A stretch of 64,000 nucleotides of DNA, taken from Anaerolineae bacterium. GTDB lineage: Bacteria > Chloroflexota > Anaerolineae > Anaerolineales > Anaerolineaceae. The stretch is taken from positions 62,001 to 126,000 of the forward strand of contig JABLXK010000003.1 in the NCBI GenBank assembly GCA_013178095.1, in the 5' to 3' direction. Numbering within the stretch: position 1 is the first letter of the stretch; the number at the start of each line of letters is the position of its first letter. Of the stretch, positions 57,169 to 64,000 are shown one piece after another. The position numbers and the translations under genes are program-made. Below the pieces are notes generated by a model. It saw only the letters and a list, made by a program, of their open reading frames with translations, did not search any database and was not told the origin of the DNA.

Positions 57169-57233
57169 TGTCAATAGCAAATATAGTTAATCCACATTAT
57201 TGTTGCGTACTTCAACTAACTGAAAAAATGTGC

Positions 57234-57261
57234 TTGACAAATGTAAAATATTTTCTATAAT
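57234..57261 (+). promoter_or_regulatory. Sigma70-type promoter for mannose-family PTS operon
   Basis: TTGACA - 16 nt - TATAAT upstream of EIIB start at 57296. Confidence 0.78.
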
Positions 57262-57295
57262 AGATTTATTCCGGTTCTTCAGTGAGGGTTGTTCT

Positions 57296-57766
57296 ATGGG
57301 TAAAGTTTCATTAATCCGCATCGATGACCGCCTGATTCATGGGCAGGTCACCACAGCCTGGTTAAGGGTTTACGACGCCGACAAGATCATTATTGCCAAT
57401 GAGCGCGTAGCCACCAGCCCGGTATACAAAAGCATCTTCTCCGTGGCGCAGGTACCCGGCAAAGAAATCCTGCTCCTGGCGCCTGCGGCGGCGGCGGAAT
57501 ATATCCAAAAATCGGACCCCAAAGAAAAATATTTCGTGATCACGCCAACTCCTGTGGACGTGGTCACTTTAATGGACGGTGGATTGCAGGTTGAAAAAAT
57601 TAACGTGGGCGGGCTGCAGGGCAGACCGAACACGAAAAAACTGGCAAAAGTGGTGTATGCCACACCTGACGAAGAAAAAGCATTCATTGAACTTAAATCC
57701 CGCGGGGTAGAAATGGAGGTGCAGATGGTTCCAACCGATCGAATAGCGTATCTCGACCTTAAATAA
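57296..57766 (+). CDS. PTS mannose/sorbose-family EIIB
   Basis: MGKVSLIRIDDRLIHGQVTTAWLR with phospho-His. Confidence 0.93.
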   Translation: MGKVSLIRIDDRLIHGQVTTAWLRVYDADKIIIANERVATSPVYKSIFSVAQVPGKEILLLAPAAAAEYIQKSDPKEKYFVITPTPVDVVTLMDGGLQVEKINVGGLQGRPNTKKLAKVVYATPDEEKAFIELKSRGVEMEVQMVPTDRIAYLDLK

Positions 57767-57794
57767 ACCTATCAATAATCAGGAGAAATACATT

Positions 57795-58616
57795 ATGTGG
57801 AAAGAAGCTTTTTTGGTTGCTTTGGTAGCCGGCGGATGGTCGATATTCCTGAAGACTATCCCCGAAATTATCGTTATTCTCTCCAAGAAAGAGAGTAAAT
57901 TTGCTGCCTGGTGGATCACGATCATGCGCGGCATCGCGGACGCTGGCAGTTACGCCTACATCATTCCGGCTGCCATTACTGGTCTGGTGCTGGGCGACTT
58001 GAAGACCGGCTTATATGTGGGCGGCACCGTCCAGTTGATGTTCCTGGGCGTGTTCATTGTCGGCGCGTCCATTCCCCCGAGCCCGTTCCTGGCATCGATC
58101 CTGACCACCGCATTGATCATCCTCACCAAAGCCAATATCGGCGAGGCGCTTGCGCTGGTCGTCCCGCTCTCGGTTGCCAGCCAATTGCTCACCCTGGCTT
58201 TCATGAGCCTGAACGTGTTTTTTGTGCACTGGGCTGACAGGATGGCGGAGAATGAAAACACTGTCGGCCTGGACCTGCTCAATACGTTGTGCGGCACCGG
58301 CTGGCATTTGGTCAACGTCATCCCGGCATTCCTGGGCGTGGGGTTGGGCGTGGAAGCGGCGGCAAAACTGTTATCCGTAATCCCCGATTGGTTGTCCAAC
58401 GGCCTCGGCTCGACCGGCGGTATTCTGCCCGCCCTCGGCTTTGGCATGCTGCTGCTGATCATCGCTTCGAATGAAGTATGGCCGTTCTTCTTCATCGGTT
58501 TCCTGGCGGCTGCTTACATGAAGGTCAACGCTTTAGCTGGTGCCATTCTGGGTGTGTGCATGGCATTGGTCTACGTCCGCCTGAAATTCGCGAATTCTGA
58601 GAAATCCGCAAAATAG
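57795..58616 (+). CDS. PTS mannose/sorbose-family EIIC
   Basis: GDLKTGLYVGGTVQLMFLGVFIVGASIPP. Confidence 0.92.
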   Translation: MWKEAFLVALVAGGWSIFLKTIPEIIVILSKKESKFAAWWITIMRGIADAGSYAYIIPAAITGLVLGDLKTGLYVGGTVQLMFLGVFIVGASIPPSPFLASILTTALIILTKANIGEALALVVPLSVASQLLTLAFMSLNVFFVHWADRMAENENTVGLDLLNTLCGTGWHLVNVIPAFLGVGLGVEAAAKLLSVIPDWLSNGLGSTGGILPALGFGMLLLIIASNEVWPFFFIGFLAAAYMKVNALAGAILGVCMALVYVRLKFANSEKSAK

Positions 58617-58625
58617 TGAAGGAGC

Positions 58626-59450
58626 ATGAAAATGGCCGAACAAAAGAAAATTGACGAGCTCGCGTTATACGGTGCTTTTTGGCGCAATAACAACTTTGCG
58701 GGCAACTATAACTTCGAGCGTTTGATGGCGCTGGGCATGACCCAGGTCATGATCCCCATTTTCCGTTCGCTGGGATATACCGGGGATAAATTGAAGGATG
58801 GTTACAAACGCCACCTGGTGTTCTATAACACACACCCCTATTTTGGTTCCCTGATCATGGGCGTTATGGCTGCGATGGAAGAAGCCAAAGCGAACGACGA
58901 TTCAATCACCACCGAAGTCATCAACGACTTCAAAGTCGCCATGATGGGACCTTTCGCCGGCGTAGGCGATTCCTTCTTCTGGGGCACTGTTCATCCCATT
59001 ATCCTGGCGATTGCCGCCAACCTGGCGATCGAGGGCAGTTTCATGGGCGTGGTTGTGGCGATGCTGATCGGTGTGCTGGCAGTGGTCGGCACTTACTATC
59101 CCTTCTTCTGGGGATATAAAGGCGGTATCGGCATTGTCGAGCAGATCCGCTCCAGCCAGCTTCTGGAAAAATTCGTGCTGGGCGCCAAAGTGGTTGCCAT
59201 GACTGTGGCCGGCGTAATGGTGGCGTCATTGATCAGCCTCTCCACCCCGGTCGTGCTGTTCCAGACTGAAGCCGAAGGCAGCGGCGTGGCATTACAGGGC
59301 GTCCTGGATTCCATTCTGCCCAAGGCGCTGCCGCTGGGTTTGCTGTTCCTGGTTTACTTCCTGCTGAAGAAGAAAGTCTCGCCCATCCTGGTTATGCTGA
59401 TCCTGATGGCGATGACGGTGGTTTTGAAGGTCCTCGGCTGGATAGCCTAA
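58626..59450 (+). CDS. PTS mannose/sorbose-family EIID
   Basis: NNFAGNYNFERLMALGMTQVMIPI; HLVFYNTHPYFGSLIMGVMAAMEE; MMGPFAGVGDSFFWGT. Confidence 0.93.
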   Translation: MKMAEQKKIDELALYGAFWRNNNFAGNYNFERLMALGMTQVMIPIFRSLGYTGDKLKDGYKRHLVFYNTHPYFGSLIMGVMAAMEEAKANDDSITTEVINDFKVAMMGPFAGVGDSFFWGTVHPIILAIAANLAIEGSFMGVVVAMLIGVLAVVGTYYPFFWGYKGGIGIVEQIRSSQLLEKFVLGAKVVAMTVAGVMVASLISLSTPVVLFQTEAEGSGVALQGVLDSILPKALPLGLLFLVYFLLKKKVSPILVMLILMAMTVVLKVLGWIA

Positions 59451-59524
59451 TACCCAATTTTATTTGTTGAAGGGTAATCGTCAGCCAAACCAACCTGACG
59501 ATTACCCAAAAAAAGGAGTTTAGA

Positions 59525-60544
59525 TTGAAAGCAGCAGTTTTCACCGCTCCCAATATGATAGCGTATCAGGAAAATTATCCTGATCCCAAACCTGGCGACG
59601 GTTTTCTATTGCGCATACGGGCGAGCGGAATTTGCGGAACGGATATCAAAGCTCTGGCCGGAAACCGGCCGGGCATGCAGCCGCCCATGATCCTGGGCCA
59701 CGAAATGGCCGGCGAGGTGATCGATTCGGCCATGCCGGAATTTCAAACCGGGGAGAGAGTCTCAGTAGCGCCTTATGCGGGCTGCGGTATTTGCAAGTTC
59801 TGCCTGGAAGAACGCGAAGATCAATGCAAACACAAAACCTTCCCGTCCGATGGCGCGTTTGCGGAAAAAGTGTCCGTGCCGAAGTTGCTGGCACAGAAAA
59901 CCGCTTGGAAAATACCCGCCTCGATTTCTTTTGAGGAAGCCTCCATGGCGGAACCGCTGGCCTGCGTGGTATTTTCAATGAAATCCTGCCGCTGGGAACC
60001 AGGGTGGAGCATTCTGGTGGTTGGCGCGGGTTTCATGGGTATGCTGCACGTTTTGCTGGCCTCAGCCTGGGGCGCATCCAAAATTCTGGTGAGCGAACCC
60101 AATCCGGTGCGGCGCGCCCTGGCTCAACAACTGGGCGCCATAACGCACGATCCGGCGGCGGATGGCGACATCGCCAAGTGGGCAGCCGCCCAAACCAACG
60201 GCAGCGGCCCGCACGTTGTCATCACGGCCATCGCGATCCCGGAAGTAGTTGAATCGGTGATCGACGCCGCGCGGCCGGGCGGGGTGGTACATCTATTTGG
60301 AGGTTTGCCCAAGGACAAGACCATTTCCGTGCCTTCCTATGCCATTCACTACAAATCCATTTCCCTGGTTGGCACTTCCGGTTTCCGCACACGCGATTAC
60401 ATGCTGGCTGCCGATATGATTGCCAACGGCACAATTGACCTCAAACCGCTCATTTCCAATCGCTTTCCCCTGGCAAATGCCCAGCAGGGATTCGAAATGG
60501 CAAAATCGGGCGAGGCCATGAAAGTACTGCTATTAAACGAGTGA
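59525..60544 (+). CDS. Zinc-dependent alcohol/polyol dehydrogenase (MDR family), TTG start
   Basis: ASGICGTDIKAL, ILGHEMAGEV, YAGCGICKFCLEEREDQCKH. Confidence 0.9.
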   Translation: MKAAVFTAPNMIAYQENYPDPKPGDGFLLRIRASGICGTDIKALAGNRPGMQPPMILGHEMAGEVIDSAMPEFQTGERVSVAPYAGCGICKFCLEEREDQCKHKTFPSDGAFAEKVSVPKLLAQKTAWKIPASISFEEASMAEPLACVVFSMKSCRWEPGWSILVVGAGFMGMLHVLLASAWGASKILVSEPNPVRRALAQQLGAITHDPAADGDIAKWAAAQTNGSGPHVVITAIAIPEVVESVIDAARPGGVVHLFGGLPKDKTISVPSYAIHYKSISLVGTSGFRTRDYMLAADMIANGTIDLKPLISNRFPLANAQQGFEMAKSGEAMKVLLLNE

Positions 60545-60551
60545 GGAAGCT

Positions 60552-60950
60552 TTGGAATTGTTACCGATTTTTGTCATTGGCCACGGAGAATTGCCGGTCG
60601 CTTTGATCAACAGCGCGAAAATGCTGATGGGCGAACGTGACGGCATCTATCCGCTATGTTTGCACGAAGGGGACGGTTTGGAAAACTTCATCCAGAAGAC
60701 CGGCGAGTTAATCAATTCAATCGGGAAAAATGTCCCCTTGCTGGTATTCGTCGACATTCAGGGCGGCACACCCTGGAATTCGGTTTTGGGAGTGAATGAT
60801 CCGCGCGTGCGGTTGGTGACGGGGATCAACCTGCCCATGCTTTTAGAAGTGCTCAATCTACGCGACCATTGCGAAAATATCGACGAACTGGTGGCGTGCG
60901 CGCTGGAAACGGCGCGCATCAGCGTGGTTTCAAGGAAGTTCCCAATATAA
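60552..60950 (+). CDS. PTS mannose-family EIIA, TTG start
   Basis: PIFVIGHGELPVALINSAKMLMGE; LLVFVDIQGGTPWNSV. Confidence 0.9.
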   Translation: MELLPIFVIGHGELPVALINSAKMLMGERDGIYPLCLHEGDGLENFIQKTGELINSIGKNVPLLVFVDIQGGTPWNSVLGVNDPRVRLVTGINLPMLLEVLNLRDHCENIDELVACALETARISVVSRKFPI

Positions 60951-60966
60951 CAAGGAGTATGTACCC

Positions 60967-61746
60967 ATGCATGAGGGTAAGAAACGAAGATTGGAACGTG
61001 TTTTCGGGGCAGACGGAAAAATCCTGGTGGTCGCGATGGACCATGCCGCTTATATGCCGGACGCGGTCATCGGGCTGGAAAATCCGGGCAGCATCATTGC
61101 CAAGACCATGCCGGCCGGCGCGGATGCGCTGCTGACCACCCTGGGCACGCTGCGCAAGGCCGGCCGCGAGATCGGCACCTCGGCAGTGATCATGAGCGTG
61201 GAAAGCTATCCGCAAAACCTGGAAGAGGTGATCATCCAGGCGCTGCGCTACGACGTGGATATGATCAAGGTGATGGTTTATCCTTTCGCGGAGACCGACC
61301 CGAATAATGTGTGGAATTTTCAAAAACTGGCGACGCTGGCGGACAAGTGGAACCTGCCGATCATGGCGGAGGTTTTCCCGGGCGGATATCCCGCGAAGAA
61401 GGAAGACCTGACCATCAACCGTCTTTCGGCGGCTTTACGCATTGCCGCAGAAGCGGGCGCCGATGTGATTAAGACCTTCTTTATCGAGGAGGAAGGCCAC
61501 CCCAAGGGCTACCGCGCGGTGGTCGAAAATGCGCAGATCCCGGTGGTGGTGCTGGGCGGCGAAAAATCGGACGATTCGCGGCCGCTGTTGGAGAAAGTCA
61601 AACGCGGCATGGATAGCGGCGCAGTCGGTGTGGCGATCGGCCGCAACATCTGGGGCCATCCCCGGCCGGAAGCGATCACAGCCGCAGTGGCGGCCGTCGT
61701 TCACCGCGACGCAACGATCGATGCTGCCGTCAAAATGCTGCAATGA
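60967..61746 (+). CDS. DhnA/LacD-like class I aldolase
   Basis: ILVVAMDHAAYMPD, GADVIKTFFIEE (Schiff-base Lys region), VAIGRNIWGHPRPEA. Confidence 0.85.
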   Translation: MHEGKKRRLERVFGADGKILVVAMDHAAYMPDAVIGLENPGSIIAKTMPAGADALLTTLGTLRKAGREIGTSAVIMSVESYPQNLEEVIIQALRYDVDMIKVMVYPFAETDPNNVWNFQKLATLADKWNLPIMAEVFPGGYPAKKEDLTINRLSAALRIAAEAGADVIKTFFIEEEGHPKGYRAVVENAQIPVVVLGGEKSDDSRPLLEKVKRGMDSGAVGVAIGRNIWGHPRPEAITAAVAAVVHRDATIDAAVKMLQ

Positions 61747-61840
61747 AACCTTATAGGGGCATGGTATGCCTGACGGAACCTGCGGCAAGATACAGCGCGT
61801 CGGACTGATCCGGTTCGGAATGCCAATCCATACACTAGCG

Positions 61841-61873
61841 AGCGTTTCCACTTCGTCAAATAGTGGAAACGCT
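61841..61873. repeat. 12-bp perfect inverted repeat between aldolase and SorC-type regulator
   Basis: AGCGTTTCCACT-N9-AGTGGAAACGCT; no T-tract. Confidence 0.85.
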
Positions 61874-62054
61874 CTGATGTTGAAAAGCAGCAATCCAGTC
61901 AATCCCCCGGCATGCAGCCGGATGGATCCTTTATAAAACGAAATGCCGCCTGGTTGGGAATGACTGAACTCCCTTGCGAGCAGGGATTGAATACCGTAGA
62001 ATTAGCCTGATTGTTCAGGCGGATAAATAAAATAAAGAGGTCTAAAAAAATATT

Positions 62055-63020
62055 ATGACGCGCATTGACGAAATCGGAAAATTGGTCCAGATCGCCCGGC
62101 AATATTATGAGCAGAATCTCACCCAGGATGAGATTGCCGCCAATTTCGGGCTATCGCGGCCCACGGTTTCGCGCATGCTTAAAAGAGCACTCGAAGAAAA
62201 AATTGTCTTTATCAACATCATCGACCCCTTCAGCCGCAGCACGGATTATTCCGAGAAATTAAAAGACGCCTTGCAGCTCAAGCGCTGCATCGTCATTTCC
62301 GGGCAGGTTGCCGAAGTGGGCGTTGCACGGCGGAACATTGCCCTGGCGGCCGCCGGGTATTTATACGAAATCATCCAACCCGGCGACGTGGTCGGAATCG
62401 GCTGGGGGCGAACACTTTATGAGCTGGCCAATAATATCGAACCGCAGCCTGCGCGGGATGTGCTGTTCGTGCCCATGCTGGGCGGGATCGGGCAGATCAA
62501 GCCCAGCCTGCAGGTGCACAGCATCATCCAAAAGATCAGCGATGCTTTCGGCGGGCGCTGGATGCAATATCACGTTCCGGGCATATTGGATAACAAAACC
62601 CTGCGCGAGCAATTGCTGCAAACCAACGATGTACAGGAAATGCAGCAATTATGGAAAAAGATGAACAAGGCGGTGGTCGGTATCGGCGAATCGCCCAGCA
62701 GCAGCGAGATCATCTTCCAGGATAACGTGGACGATACCGAGAAAATCGGATTAATGGAACAAGGCGCAGTCGGCGACATCTGCATGCGCTTTTTCAACAA
62801 AGACGGATATCCGGTATCCTACATCAAGCAGGATATCATGAGCATCGAGCTGGAGGATCTGGCGCGCGTGCCGGACGTGATCGCTGTTGCGGCCGGCGAG
62901 CAGAAGGTGGCGGCTATCATCGGCGCCTGCCGCGCGAAATACGTCAACACGCTCATCACCGACGAGATGACCGCCGTGCGTGTGCTGGAAAAATTGGCGG
63001 GCGAAAGCCCCGCGCGTTAA
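62055..63020 (+). CDS. SorC/DeoR family sugar-binding transcriptional regulator
   Basis: YYEQNLTQDEIAANFGLSRPTVSRMLKRA; VVGIGWGRTLYELANNI. Confidence 0.92.
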   Translation: MTRIDEIGKLVQIARQYYEQNLTQDEIAANFGLSRPTVSRMLKRALEEKIVFINIIDPFSRSTDYSEKLKDALQLKRCIVISGQVAEVGVARRNIALAAAGYLYEIIQPGDVVGIGWGRTLYELANNIEPQPARDVLFVPMLGGIGQIKPSLQVHSIIQKISDAFGGRWMQYHVPGILDNKTLREQLLQTNDVQEMQQLWKKMNKAVVGIGESPSSSEIIFQDNVDDTEKIGLMEQGAVGDICMRFFNKDGYPVSYIKQDIMSIELEDLARVPDVIAVAAGEQKVAAIIGACRAKYVNTLITDEMTAVRVLEKLAGESPAR

Positions 63021-64000
63021 TCCCGACCAAGTTCCAGAATAGCTCCCCAATGCGCGTCCACCGCGTCCACGCGCAGATGCCCCCTCTCAATCGGCCAGCG
63101 CTTATTCCCATTCAATACATCCACCGCTTCAACTGTATTTTCCGGTAATTGCAGGTCAAAAGCCGCGGGTTGTCCGGCGGCGTTGGAAAGCACCACCACA
63201 TACTGGTCAGCGGTGAAACGCGCGAAAGCCAGTTGCTCGTGGCTGACGAATAATTGCCGGTAAGCGCCGTGGCGCAGGGCGGGCAGGGCGGCGCGCAGCG
63301 CGGCCAGGCGCTGGATGAACTGCGGCAGATCCGGCTGTGGCGCGCTGCGTTCCATTTCAGCCAACTCCAGGCAGGGGCGCAGGGCAGAATCGTCCTGCGG
63401 CGTGCGGCTGCCGGCCAGGCCCCATTCACTGCCATAGTAGATGGAGGGCACGCCGGGCATAGTGAACAGCAGCAGATACAACGGGCGCAGCAGGGCGGGA
63501 TTGCTGAATCTGCCAGCCACGCGGTCCACGTCGTGATTGTCCACGAAATTGTACAAGGGAATATCTTTATAAATACCTTCCGGGCCAAACTCGCGGTTAA
63601 GCGAGTAAGCGATCTCGAAGTAATTCTTGTCCACCAGGCTGGAATACAGGCCTTTAAAAGCTTCGTAATTGGTGACCGAATCCAGGGTCTGCGGGTTGGC
63701 CCATTGTGCATAATCCCCGTGCACCACTTCGCCCAGCAGCCAAAAATCCGCTTTCAGCGCGCGGCAGAAAGCTGCCAGCTCGCGCAGAAAATCCATATCC
63801 AGGCAATACGCCACATCCAGGCGCAGCCCATCGATGGCAAACTTGTTCACCCAGGTGCGCACTGCTTCGAAAATGTGCTCCCGCACCTGCGGATTGCGCA
63901 GATTGAGCTGCACCAGGTCATAGTGGCCTTCCCAGGGCTGGTAAGTAAAAGCATCGCCGTAGGGGCTTTGCGCATCGAAACGCACGCCCTCGAACCAGCC
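63017..64000 (-). CDS. GH13 alpha-amylase-family enzyme, C-terminal part (truncated by window edge)
   Basis: DGLRLDVAY, FWLLGEVVHGDY, NFVDNHDVDR, GVPSIYYGSEWGLAG; frame open to base 64000 (GWFEGVRFDAQ). Confidence 0.9.
   Translation of the reverse strand, partial: GWFEGVRFDAQSPYGDAFTYQPWEGHYDLVQLNLRNPQVREHIFEAVRTWVNKFAIDGLRLDVAYCLDMDFLRELAAFCRALKADFWLLGEVVHGDYAQWANPQTLDSVTNYEAFKGLYSSLVDKNYFEIAYSLNREFGPEGIYKDIPLYNFVDNHDVDRVAGRFSNPALLRPLYLLLFTMPGVPSIYYGSEWGLAGSRTPQDDSALRPCLELAEMERSAPQPDLPQFIQRLAALRAALPALRHGAYRQLFVSHEQLAFARFTADQYVVVLSNAAGQPAAFDLQLPENTVEAVDVLNGNKRWPIERGHLRVDAVDAHWGAILELGRD

Overview
This ~64 kb bacterial window looks chromosomal; gene style and content suggest a Chloroflexota/Anaerolineae-like heterotroph, but that is inference only. 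It is dominated by carbohydrate uptake and catabolism cassettes: (1) an ABC sugar importer (SBP, permease, ATPase, second permease) with a TIM-barrel isomerase/epimerase and an SDR, facing a rhamnulokinase / class II aldolase / M24-like operon; (2) an unusual pair made of a PTS EIIC-like membrane protein with a soluble N-terminal domain plus a TIM-barrel protein, divergent from an MmyB-like putative regulator; (3) a DeoR / DhaK / DhaL / RpiB / TpiA-like operon that fits tetrulose (erythrulose) catabolism, divergent from a fructose-type PTS with a DhnA-like aldolase and a cupin; (4) a mannose-family PTS with a Zn-alcohol dehydrogenase, a second DhnA-like aldolase and a SorC-type regulator. Other content includes a four-gene phosphorelay locus, two GGDEF proteins, an ECF transporter operon with a SAM hydroxide adenosyltransferase, an orphan molybdopterin oxidoreductase subunit, a double-CDGSH protein, penicillin acylase, AlgI/AlgJ-like O-acetylation genes, a DeoR-MFS-HAD cassette, PadR-HAAS, and a truncated GH13 enzyme at the right edge. 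I saw no rRNA, tRNA, CRISPR array, transposase or phage genes. The best candidate for an undescribed system is the EIIC-like/TIM-barrel pair at ~26.5-30.2 kb, followed by the tetrulose/PTS divergent locus at ~34.1-42.0 kb. All product calls come from reading motifs by eye; no database search was run.
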